Shown here piece after piece: positions 1-7,149 of a stretch of DNA of 43,803 nt (its first letter is position 1; each line of letters opens with the position of its first letter). The DNA is from Ensifer sp. MPMI2T (GTDB taxonomy: Bacteria; Pseudomonadota; Alphaproteobacteria; Rhizobiales; Rhizobiaceae): positions 1 through 43,803 of the forward strand of contig NZ_SRXN01000046.1 of assembly GCF_004827385.1 (NCBI RefSeq), written 5' to 3'. The position numbers were made by a program, and so were the translations under genes. The notes beneath the pieces are model-generated. The model saw only the letters and a list, made by a program, of their open reading frames with translations, was not told where the DNA came from and searched no databases.

Positions 1-529
1 CCAGGAACGGCACGACCTTCGTCAGACCCACAGCCTCTTCCTCGCTGTTGGTGAAGCCGGTGACGTAGCGACCCTGAACGAACGGGGTGCCGTCGGCATT
101 CGTCACGTGACGCAGGACGCCCGGTGCATGGCAGACGAGGGCGATCGGCTTGCCGGCCGCGATGAAGGATTCGATCAGCTTGATCGAATTCGGATCTTCA
201 GCGAGATCCCACAGCGGACCGTGGCCGCCGGGGTAAAAGACCGTATCGAAGTCATTCTGGTCGACGCTGTCGAGGCGCACCGTTTCTGCGAGCTGCGCCT
301 TGGCTGCCTCGTCAGCATTGAAGCGCAGCGTAAGCTCGGTCTGGAACATCGGCTCGTCGCTCTTCGGGTCGAGCGGCGGCTGGCCGCCCTTCGGCGAGGC
401 GAGGGTGATTTCGGCGCCGGCATCCTTGAAAGCGTAATACGGCGCTGCCAGCTCCTCGAGCCAGAAGCCGGTCTTCTTGCCGGTGCTACCGAGAGCGTCG
501 TGGGAGGTGAGTACCATCAGGACTTTCAT
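1..529 (-). CDS. Type 1 glutamine amidotransferase-like protein (DJ-1/PfpI family), 3' end outside window
   Basis: Partial gene running off the left edge; 176 residues are visible from the ATG at 529. The product resembles Hsp31/PfpI-type class I amidotransferase-fold proteins, which act as glyoxalases, deglycases or chaperones. Residue C133 in the VCHAPGVL nucleophile elbow is followed by H134, and E25 lies in GFWLEE, matching the Glu-Cys-His set of the Hsp31 branch. A YPGGHGPLWDL segment (about 100-110) precedes the elbow, as in the family. There is no signal peptide, so it is probably cytosolic. The sequence GGATCC lies just upstream of the ATG, but no strong ribosome site is seen. It is divergent from the LysR gene at 697, which may regulate it. 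The family call is firm; the substrate is unknown. Confidence 0.88.
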   Translation of the reverse strand, partial: MKVLMVLTSHDALGSTGKKTGFWLEELAAPYYAFKDAGAEITLASPKGGQPPLDPKSDEPMFQTELTLRFNADEAAKAQLAETVRLDSVDQNDFDTVFYPGGHGPLWDLAEDPNSIKLIESFIAAGKPIALVCHAPGVLRHVTNADGTPFVQGRYVTGFTNSEEEAVGLTKVVPFL

Positions 530-643
530 TGTTGGATCCTTTCCTCAGATGACGCCGCGTTGTGAGGCGTCGTAGCCGGTTGATTGGGAGCTCGATCAGC
601 CGCATCGGCTTTTCGATGAGCTGATAATGACACCTGCACACAT

Positions 644-654
644 ATTTCAGAAAT
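644..654. promoter_or_regulatory. Short palindrome in the divergent amidotransferase/LysR promoter
   Basis: ATTTC-A-GAAAT lies in an AT-rich stretch (about 625-690) between the two divergent genes. A LysR protein commonly binds T-N11-A dyads in such a position. The arms are only 5 bp, so this is a weak candidate for autoregulation by the adjacent LysR protein. Confidence 0.3.
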
Positions 655-696
655 TTACTTCTTTGATTTTAGATATTCATATGAGATTACATCTCG

Positions 697-1608
697 ATGC
701 GATACGATCTGAACCTGCTTCCGGTCTTTCTTGCCCTGATGGAGGAGCGGAGCGTCACACGGGCAGCAGCGCGACTGGGCATCACCCAGCCGGCGCTCTC
801 CAATTCGTTGAACCGCCTGCGCGACACCCTGCGGGATCCGCTGTTCATCCGCGAAAGGTACGGCATAAAGCCGACGCAACTCGCCGAGGAGATCGCTCCG
901 ACAATCGAAGCAGCGCTGGCGCAACTGGACGATCTCATCTCGAACCAGCAGGAGTTTCAGCCGGCAAAGGCCGACCGGCTGTTTACGCTTGCCCCCAACA
1001 GCTACGTGGAGCTTGTGTTGATGCCGGCTCTCGTCGCGCGGACGCGTGAGCTGGCGCCGGGGATCAAGCTCCGCATGACAGCATTCGGCAACGATCTCGC
1101 CGAGACCGGCGTCATCTCCGGCACCACCGCCATGGTGCTCGGCCGGATTGTCGATCCGCCGGACAACCTCGTCGTCCAGCATCTTATGGACGATGGACTC
1201 GCCTGCGTGGTGCGCAGAGACCATCCCGACGTTCGAGATCGTATTTCCCGAGAACAGTACGAGCGGCTCAAGCACGTGAACGTGCTCCCGCCGGGTCGGC
1301 TGCGCGCCGGCCTCTTTCAGGCATTGGAGCAACAGAACCTCAAGCGGGAGGTTGCCGTTTCTGTGACGCACTTTCTTGCCGTGCCCGAGATGCTTGCGGT
1401 CACCGATTACTGCGCAACGCTGCCGCGTCTCATCTGTCGAAGTCTCGAGCGAGATCCGCGGCTGAAGGTGCTGCCGGCGCCGGTCGACCTCGGCACTTTT
1501 CCAGTGCAGATGGCTTGGCACGTTCGCTACCGCCACGACCCGGCCCACCGGTGGTTGCGTTCAATGATCGGCGAACTGGCAAAAGCAATGACTTCGCAAG
1601 AGACTTGA
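697..1608 (+). CDS. LysR-family transcriptional regulator
   Basis: A 303-residue protein of normal LysR length. Residues 1-60 form the winged HTH (DLNLLPVFLALMEERSVTRAA, then ARLGITQPALSNSLNRLR and DPLFIRE), followed by a linker helix and a periplasmic-binding-like effector domain (about 90-300). The DLNLL opening and overall pattern resemble the NodD/NahR/LinR branch, whose members respond to aromatic or flavonoid-like ligands; this is inference only. The start at 697 lies directly before the HTH, but no clear Shine-Dalgarno is visible upstream. It is divergent from the DJ-1/PfpI-like gene, the usual arrangement for a LysR regulator and its target. It ends 143 bp before the convergent recombinase, with a hairpin between them. 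Confidence 0.93.
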   Translation: MRYDLNLLPVFLALMEERSVTRAAARLGITQPALSNSLNRLRDTLRDPLFIRERYGIKPTQLAEEIAPTIEAALAQLDDLISNQQEFQPAKADRLFTLAPNSYVELVLMPALVARTRELAPGIKLRMTAFGNDLAETGVISGTTAMVLGRIVDPPDNLVVQHLMDDGLACVVRRDHPDVRDRISREQYERLKHVNVLPPGRLRAGLFQALEQQNLKREVAVSVTHFLAVPEMLAVTDYCATLPRLICRSLERDPRLKVLPAPVDLGTFPVQMAWHVRYRHDPAHRWLRSMIGELAKAMTSQET

Positions 1609-1719
1609 GATCGCTTCCCGTATTCGTGTTCAATGTCCGCAAAAGGGGCCAGCACCGGAAATCCCGAGCGGTATCGACGAGCGGCAGCATTGGGTCGAAT
1701 TTGGCCCCCAGCGTGGCGA

Positions 1720-1745
1720 GATAGCGGCGCCTCAGCGCCGCTATC
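1720..1745. terminator. Hairpin between convergent LysR and recombinase genes
   Basis: A 10-bp perfect stem (GATAGCGGCG / CGCCGCTATC) with a 6-nt loop lies between the convergent 3' ends of the LysR gene (1608) and the recombinase gene (1751). There is no clear T tract on either strand. It is placed to act as a bidirectional transcription stop. Confidence 0.55.
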
Positions 1746-1750
1746 GAGTA

Positions 1751-2344
1751 TTACAACTCTACCTGCTCAGAGATGGCCAGGGCGTCGTCTACCTCGATCC
1801 CGAGGTATTGTACGGTGCTCTCCAGCTTTTTGTGGCCGAGCAAGAGCTGGACGGCGCGCAGATTGCCCGTCTTCTTGTAAATGGGGGCCGCCTTCGTCCG
1901 CCTCATCGAGTGTGTGCCGTAGCGTTGAGGATCAAGCCCGATGCTCGACACCCACCGCTCGACAATCCGGGCGTATTGCCGCGTCGACAGATGCGGCAAT
2001 GCGTGCACGCGGCTTGGAAACAGGTAATCCCGTTCACGGAGCCTGCGACTTCCAATCCATGCAGCGATTGCCTCCCGCGTTGGATCGGTGCCGAATTGCA
2101 CGGGTCGGCCGGTTTTCTTCTGAATAATGGTCGCCCGGTCGCGAACCCTCCCGGAAATCGAAACATCACCAACTGAGATCGCGACGAGATCACAAGCCCG
2201 CAATTTACTGTCGATCGCGAGGTTGAACAGCGCCAGGTCGCGCACTGCGCTCAACATCTGAAGGCGGGTACGGATGGCCCAGACCTCCTTCGGCTTCAAT
2301 GGGGGCTTCTGACCAATGATGCGGCCCGAGTTCCAGCTAGACAT
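1751..2344 (-). CDS. Short tyrosine recombinase (catalytic domain only)
   Basis: A 197-residue site-specific recombinase with the complete tyrosine-recombinase catalytic set: R49 (KLRACDL), K77 (QKKTGRPV), H145-x-x-R148 (THSMRR), H171 (LLGHKK) and nucleophile Y180 (STVQYLG). It lacks the N-terminal core-binding domain of typical integrases of about 300 or more residues, so it is a stand-alone catalytic-domain type common on rhizobial plasmids and islands. The ATG at 2344 is chosen because GGGAGGAAGG sits a few bases upstream; the longer reading begins with GTG at 2365 and lacks this spacing. No attachment site or excision partner is seen next to it. It could move a gene cassette or resolve replicon multimers; its target is unknown. 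Confidence 0.88.
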   Translation of the reverse strand: MSSWNSGRIIGQKPPLKPKEVWAIRTRLQMLSAVRDLALFNLAIDSKLRACDLVAISVGDVSISGRVRDRATIIQKKTGRPVQFGTDPTREAIAAWIGSRRLRERDYLFPSRVHALPHLSTRQYARIVERWVSSIGLDPQRYGTHSMRRTKAAPIYKKTGNLRAVQLLLGHKKLESTVQYLGIEVDDALAISEQVEL

Positions 2345-2702
2345 AGCCTTCCTCCCAAAAGCCACCCTCCGCCCCGCAGCGCTTAATCTTCAAGCGGACG
2401 GATGGTACTTCGGGTGGTAGGCGGTCGTACGCTGCGGCCAGCGCGAACGACCGAGATGCGGACTTTTGAGACATTCGTTCAACCGACACTTCCGACCCAT
2501 TGCTGTCATCCGGTCTTGCTCACACTGCGGGGCAAGTCGGACCTAAAGCGGACATCGAAGCCTGAAGCGAATGCACTCACGAAGATCGACAGGCCCGGCG
2601 CTTGACCTCTTGGATCAGCAGCAGCTCCGCATATCTCTAAGCCAATTTAGCGCCGCTCTGCGTGGCCGGCGACGTTTCGATCGCCGCCGGCTTCTGAGGT
2701 TC
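2345..2702. other. Intergenic stretch without a supported gene
   Basis: About 360 bp separate the recombinase start from the end of the alpha/beta hydrolase. Short open frames here (for example 2402-2605) have neither a ribosome site nor a recognisable motif. Apart from the hairpin at 2665-2691 I see no structure. Confidence 0.6.
2665..2691 (-). terminator. Possible terminator hairpin after the alpha/beta hydrolase gene
   Basis: GCCGGC (2665-2670) pairs with GCCGGC (2686-2691), and GGCGA (2668-2672) can pair with TCGCC (2681-2685). It begins 11 bp past the stop codon of the hydrolase gene read on the minus strand. There is no T run, so it is a plausible but unproven terminator. Confidence 0.4.
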
Positions 2703-3533
2703 TTAGGCCTTGATGAACTCGAGCAGATCCGGATTGATCACATCGGCATGGGTCGTCAGCATGCCATGCGAATAGCCCTCATAGATTTTTAGCGTGCCGT
2801 TCTTCAGGAGCTTCACCGCGAGCCGCGCCGAACTGTCGATCGGCACGATCTGATCGTCGTCTCCGTGCATCACCAGTGTCGGTACCTCGACTTTCTTCAG
2901 ATCCTCGGTGAAGTCGGTTTCGGAGAAGGCCTTTATGCCATCGTAATGTGCCTTGGCGCTGCCCATCATTCCTTGCCGCCACCAGTTCTGGATCGCGCCG
3001 GTCGAGACTTGCGCATCCGGGCGGTTGAAGCCATAGAAAGGCCCACTCGGGAGATCGAGGAAGAACTGGGTACGGTTTGCCGCGAGTTGAGCACGAAGAC
3101 CATCGAATACCTCGATCGGGAGTCCGCCGGGGTAAGCTTCCGTCTTGAGCATGATTGGCGGCACCGCGCCGACCATCACAAGCTTCGCGACGCGGCCGGC
3201 ACCATGACGGGCGACATAGGCGAGAGCCTCGCCGCCACCGGTGGAGTGGCCGATGTGGATGGCATCGCGCAGATCGAGCTGCGTCGCAAGCGCGGCGACA
3301 TCTGCCGCATAGTGGGCGATGTCGTGGCCGTCGCTGACCTGGGTCGAGCGACCGTGGCCGCGGCGGTCATGAGCAATGACGCGATAACCCTTGCTCAGGA
3401 AGTAAAGCATCTGCGCGTCCCAGTCGTCGGAGGAAAGCGGCCAGCCGTGGTGAAACACGATTGGCTGCCCCGAGCCCCAATCCTTGTAGAAGATCTCGAC
3501 GCCGTCTTCGGTCTTGATGAAGTTCTGGGTCAT
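2703..3533 (-). CDS. Alpha/beta hydrolase, cofactor-free haloperoxidase/arylesterase type
   Basis: A 276-residue protein, the usual length of the non-heme chloroperoxidase/aryl esterase family. The catalytic triad can be read off: S97 in GHSTGGGE, D227 in HGDDDQIVP, and H256 in GYSHGM. The oxyanion-hole segment FHHGWPLSSDDW (27-38) is intact. Members hydrolyse esters or lactones and can show perhydrolase (peracid-forming) activity in vitro. There is no signal peptide, so it is cytosolic. AGGA lies 8 nt before the ATG at 3533. It follows the MBL-fold hydrolase gene by 134 bp on the same strand and may be transcribed with it. The family is certain; the physiological substrate is not. Confidence 0.93.
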   Translation of the reverse strand: MTQNFIKTEDGVEIFYKDWGSGQPIVFHHGWPLSSDDWDAQMLYFLSKGYRVIAHDRRGHGRSTQVSDGHDIAHYAADVAALATQLDLRDAIHIGHSTGGGEALAYVARHGAGRVAKLVMVGAVPPIMLKTEAYPGGLPIEVFDGLRAQLAANRTQFFLDLPSGPFYGFNRPDAQVSTGAIQNWWRQGMMGSAKAHYDGIKAFSETDFTEDLKKVEVPTLVMHGDDDQIVPIDSSARLAVKLLKNGTLKIYEGYSHGMLTTHADVINPDLLEFIKA

Positions 3534-3667
3534 GGAACATTTCCTTTGCTTCGGTTCGAGGTAGAGTTTCCCGCCGCGAAGGCGCCGGGGTCGCGGTCGC
3601 GATCATGGGGGCAAATGCAAAGGCTTTCGGCGGGCGTCCGGAAGCGGCGCCACGCCAAAGCCGCGGA

Positions 3668-4642
3668 TCAGAGTGTCCCGCTGTAATTCAGAGGAACCCA
3701 GTCGAAATTGTCGCTGTCCGTGCCGACGTGGCCGATGCCGGGGAAACGCGTATGGGCGCCAGCAACAAGGTATCCCTCCTCGACGGCCTCGGCGAAGGCA
3801 GCATCGCGCGCGGTTGCGGCCGCCGTCTGGTCCTCATCGAAGCCGATCGTCACGTCCGGTTCGTCGAATTGTACGACGTCGCCGTGTGTGATATCGCCCC
3901 AGAACACCAGCTTCTGGCCCTTGCTTTCGACGGCGACTGCGCTGTGGCCGGGAGTGTGGCCGGCACGCAGCGTTGACTTGAACCCCGGTACCGGTTCGGC
4001 CCCGTCCTCAAAGGTCTTCAGCCGGCCGGCATTGCGGTAGGGCACAAGTGCTTTAACGGCTGCCGAGAATAAGTCCTTTTTCGCCTCCGGCGCGGCATCG
4101 CGGTTGACGGCGCTCAGCCAGAAATCGGCATCGCGCCTGTTGAGATGGACCGTCGCATTGGGAAAAACGATCTTATCGCCCGCAACGAGGCCGCCCAGGT
4201 GATCTACGTGGGCGTGGGTGAGGATGATGTCGTCGATCTGCTCCGGCTGATAGCCAGCGGCGACGAGGTTCGGAATGAGCTTACCGAGCGTCGGTCCGAA
4301 GAAGGTACCGGTGCCGGCATCGATCATCACCAACCGGTCATTTGTGTTGACCAGAAAGGCATTGACCGACAGCTCAACTGGCGAGTCGAGAAAGGCCTTC
4401 GTGAGCATGGCGGCGATCTGGTCTTTGGCACCAATATAGAGGGTCTCGGCCGGAAACTTAGCCGTCCCGTCGGAAAGCGCGGTGATCTCGAAGTCGCCCA
4501 GCATCATACGGTAGTAGCCTGGGGCCTCGGTCTTGACTTGCGGAGCCTTTGCCGCCGCGCTGAGCGGCGCAAGCGTCGTCATTGCTGTCGCGGCCAGCAT
4601 GAGGGACAGCGTCCCCTTGAGTACGGTTCTGCGAGTGGTCAT
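3668..4642 (-). CDS. Tat-exported metallo-beta-lactamase-fold hydrolase
   Basis: A 324-residue MBL-fold metallohydrolase. The N-terminus (MTTRRTVLKGTLSLMLAATA) has a twin-arginine motif at R4-R5, a hydrophobic stretch and an Ala-rich cleavage region near 30, indicating periplasmic export. The metal ligands are visible: H143-x-H145-x-D147-H148 (LTHAHVDHLGG), H228 (RAGHTPGH), D249 (FWGDITHG) and H296 (VAGAHTRFPG). This pattern fits the subgroup that includes N-acyl-homoserine-lactone lactonases and related lactonases or esterases, but the substrate cannot be read from sequence. AGGAG lies about 8 nt before the ATG at 4642. It lies downstream of the MFS gene on the same strand, 181 bp away. Confidence 0.92.
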   Translation of the reverse strand: MTTRRTVLKGTLSLMLAATAMTTLAPLSAAAKAPQVKTEAPGYYRMMLGDFEITALSDGTAKFPAETLYIGAKDQIAAMLTKAFLDSPVELSVNAFLVNTNDRLVMIDAGTGTFFGPTLGKLIPNLVAAGYQPEQIDDIILTHAHVDHLGGLVAGDKIVFPNATVHLNRRDADFWLSAVNRDAAPEAKKDLFSAAVKALVPYRNAGRLKTFEDGAEPVPGFKSTLRAGHTPGHSAVAVESKGQKLVFWGDITHGDVVQFDEPDVTIGFDEDQTAAATARDAAFAEAVEEGYLVAGAHTRFPGIGHVGTDSDNFDWVPLNYSGTL

Positions 4643-4823
4643 CCTTCTTTCTCCTAAGCCGTTATTTAAGCGATGCGGACGCGGGGCAGACCACTGCGGT
4701 AGTGGCTACTCTGCCGCTCATCCCATCGCGCCTCAAAACTTTAAGGACTGCGCCCGGATCAATATTGTCGGTTTCGATTGTGTTGTGAATAATCATACCC
4801 GCGTCACGTGCGAATGCTCGCGT

Positions 4824-6437
4824 TCAGTTTCGACCCAGATGAGGAAGATTCATCGACAAGAGATGGCTCACAATGGGCGCCTCCGGACCCTTGTGGAAAC
4901 GGCGGACTTGCTGCTGAACGTCAGCGTCCGCCTTCGAGACGCGCCGGTGCTGCCGGAGGTGCTCGGCCCAGGATTCGACCATGAACCATTCGACAATCCT
5001 TTCCGCGTCGGCGGCATCCTCGGTGACGCCCCAGCCATAGGCACCGTCGCGGCGACGCTCCCCCGAAAGCTTCGCGAGCGCCCTCAGAAACTCCGGCCGG
5101 TTGGCTTTGTCGACCCGGTACTCGATCATGACGAGCACGGGACCGCGATCATGTTCGACGGGCACGGCCGTAAGAGGCTCGGGCCAGTGGTTGGATGCCA
5201 CAAGATCCGCCTCGCCCTTTGGCAGCTTGACGAGGTGAAAGATGAGGCCCGCCACAGCAAGTCCGACGGCGCCGAGGACAAGCGTCGTCGGAACGCCGGC
5301 GACCTGTGCGATGGCGCCCCAGGCGAGGCTGCCGGCCGTCATCGCACCGTTGAACACCGTGAGATAGACAGCGAGCGAACGCCCCCGAACCCAGTTCGGC
5401 AGGATCGACTGTGCGGCCCCGTTCAGTGTGGTCAGCGCAGTGATCCAGGCGGCTCCCAGTGCAAGCAGAGCCACGATGGCGACCCATCGGGCCGGTGCGA
5501 AGGAGAGCCCAGCCATCACGGCAGCCGTGACGAGCGCCGAACCGAGCAACAGCGCGTCCGCATCGAGCTTTGCGCGAAGTTTCGGCATCACCAGCGCGCC
5601 GCCGATTGCACCGGCACCGACCGCGCCAAGCAAGACGCCGTAGAAACCCGCGTCGCCGCCGAGAAGATTGCGGGCAACCAGCGGCAGAAGCGCCCAGACC
5701 GAACTCGAGAAAGCGAAGAATGCGGCCGCCCGGAAAAGCACGACATGCAGTTCGCGGCTCGCCCTCGCATAGCGCAGACCAGCCCGGAATGCTCCGAAGA
5801 AGCGTTCGGCCAAGCCGTCGTCGACATCAGGCGCGCGCCTCCACCAGATGAGGGCAGCTATGACGAAAACGTAGCTGATGACGTCAACGCCATAGGTAAA
5901 CGCCGCGCCGAACCAGGCAAGCATCAGGCCACCCACTGCCGGGCCGATCGCTCGGGAGATGTTGATGCCGAGCGAGTTGAGCGCTACGGCACCTTTGAGA
6001 TCCTGCTTAGGGACGAGTTCGGGAACGATCGCTTGCCAGGTCGGCGCCATCAGCGCCGCGCCGATACCCCCGACGAAGGTGAGTGCAATCAGGGACGTGA
6101 CAGTCTGCAACCCCGTCGCAGACAGCAACATGAGGCAGATGCTGGATCCCGCCAGTAGAAGCTGGATGATGATCAGGAACTTGCGGCGGTCGAGAATGTC
6201 CGACAGTACACCTGCAGGGATCGCGAGGAGGAAGATCGGGAGCGTCCCCGCAGCCTGCACCGCCGCGACGGCGGCGGGTGCGTTCGAGAGGTCGGTGACA
6301 AGCCATGAGCTTGCGACATCGCGGATGAAGCTGCCGGTGTTGCCGACAATGGTTGCCACCCAGAGAATGGCGAACGTCTTCTGGCGAAGCGGCGCGAACC
6401 CGCCGCCAGCCGCCGGGGTTGCAGACAGAGAGCTCAT
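4824..6437 (-). CDS. MFS transporter with C-terminal monooxygenase-like (ABM) domain, MFS_3 type
   Basis: A 537-residue protein. Residues about 15-420 form a 12-helix major facilitator of the MFS_3 (enterobactin-exporter-like) family, with a DILDRRKFL loop between early helices and a central cytoplasmic loop. Residues about 440-537 form a soluble ferredoxin-like segment (PVLVMIEYRVD, RPEFLRALAKLS, ERIVEWFMVESWAEHLRQHRR) resembling antibiotic-biosynthesis-monooxygenase domains, which is characteristic of this family. The ATG at 6437 overlaps the DoxX stop by 4 nt (ATGA), implying translational coupling; the longer upstream reading only crosses the DoxX gene in another frame. It is the last gene of the coupled operon. 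It probably exports a small hydrophobic or toxic compound handled by the neighbouring hydrolases; the substrate is unknown. Confidence 0.92.
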   Translation of the reverse strand: MSSLSATPAAGGGFAPLRQKTFAILWVATIVGNTGSFIRDVASSWLVTDLSNAPAAVAAVQAAGTLPIFLLAIPAGVLSDILDRRKFLIIIQLLLAGSSICLMLLSATGLQTVTSLIALTFVGGIGAALMAPTWQAIVPELVPKQDLKGAVALNSLGINISRAIGPAVGGLMLAWFGAAFTYGVDVISYVFVIAALIWWRRAPDVDDGLAERFFGAFRAGLRYARASRELHVVLFRAAAFFAFSSSVWALLPLVARNLLGGDAGFYGVLLGAVGAGAIGGALVMPKLRAKLDADALLLGSALVTAAVMAGLSFAPARWVAIVALLALGAAWITALTTLNGAAQSILPNWVRGRSLAVYLTVFNGAMTAGSLAWGAIAQVAGVPTTLVLGAVGLAVAGLIFHLVKLPKGEADLVASNHWPEPLTAVPVEHDRGPVLVMIEYRVDKANRPEFLRALAKLSGERRRDGAYGWGVTEDAADAERIVEWFMVESWAEHLRQHRRVSKADADVQQQVRRFHKGPEAPIVSHLLSMNLPHLGRN

Positions 6438-6895
6438 GAAGTCCGTCCCTTTCCGGGCGCGCCATGTTCTCGCAGGTCGTGCCATGCGACCAGAGTGAAC
6501 GCGCCAACGAGTCCGAGATGTTCGAAGAAGCCGTTCATGGCCATCGAGCACTCCATACCCGGCGGCAATTCCCAGAAGCGAAGCGCGATGAAGGTCGCGG
6601 CGAATGTGAAGACAGCAAGCGCGGTCGCCGCTGCCCAGCGGTAGATGCCGGCGAGGATGAGCGCCGACATCGATAGCTCGAAGACGATCACGCCGATGGC
6701 GAAAACCGGCGCCGGCTGCAGCCCGAAATGCGCCATTTCGGCGATCGCTCCGGCGAAGTCGAATATCTTCACGACCGGCCCTTGAATATAAGCCGAGCAG
6801 AGGGCGAGCAGGCCGATGAACAGGATGCGTCTGTCGCCGATGCCTGGAGGAAAGCGGCCTGCTAGATGCTTCTCGAGGGAGAACAGGCTCATCAT
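6434..6895 (-). CDS. DoxX-family membrane protein
   Basis: A 153-residue integral membrane protein with about four hydrophobic helices (near 24-42, 60-82, 87-106 and 124-140), as in DoxX/TQO-small-like proteins. The charged N-terminus is followed by ILFIGLLALCSAYIQGPVVKIFDFAGAIAEM, a DoxX-like first segment with the conserved K and P region. Family members are often linked to redox or quinone-related functions. The start ATG overlaps the preceding small gene by 4 nt, and its stop overlaps the MFS start by 4 nt, so the three genes are almost certainly co-translated. Its precise role is not known. Confidence 0.87.
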   Translation of the reverse strand: MMSLFSLEKHLAGRFPPGIGDRRILFIGLLALCSAYIQGPVVKIFDFAGAIAEMAHFGLQPAPVFAIGVIVFELSMSALILAGIYRWAAATALAVFTFAATFIALRFWELPPGMECSMAMNGFFEHLGLVGAFTLVAWHDLREHGAPGKGRTS

Positions 6896-7116
6896 CTTGG
6901 CTCCTCCTCGGGGCGCCTTTCAACTTTGCTTAGGGCGGTCCGGGATACCCCCTTGTAATAGGCGCCGTGCTTCGGCAGTGGGTGGTTCACCACTACTTTC
7001 GCCCACGGGTGCCGGGGACCAGCCGTTGATTGGCGCAGGTCCTGGCCGAGAGCGAACGACGAGTTGTTTAAGCTTGAGACTACCGTTATCGCGGCTGCGA
7101 CAGCGATCTTTTTCAT
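6892..7116 (-). CDS. Small secreted hypothetical protein
   Basis: A 74-residue product. Residues 1-24 (MKKIAVAAAITVVSS onward) look like a Sec signal peptide with cleavage near ALG-QD. The mature part of about 50 residues is basic and rich in His, Pro and Lys (PRHPWAKVVVNHPLPKHG, YYKGVSRTAL). AGGA lies about 7 nt before the ATG, and the stop overlaps the DoxX start by 4 nt, which together support a real gene. No family is recognised. It could be a periplasmic accessory to DoxX or the exporter; that is inference from position only. Confidence 0.7.
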   Translation of the reverse strand: MKKIAVAAAITVVSSLNNSSFALGQDLRQSTAGPRHPWAKVVVNHPLPKHGAYYKGVSRTALSKVERRPEEEPR

Positions 7117-7149
7117 GTCGTGATCCTTACCCGGAGCTTTGGCTGATCG

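Noticed and set aside
4533..6158. A 541-codon plus-strand frame over the MFS gene
   Set aside because: Antisense to a clear transporter and lacking hydrophobic periodicity or motifs.
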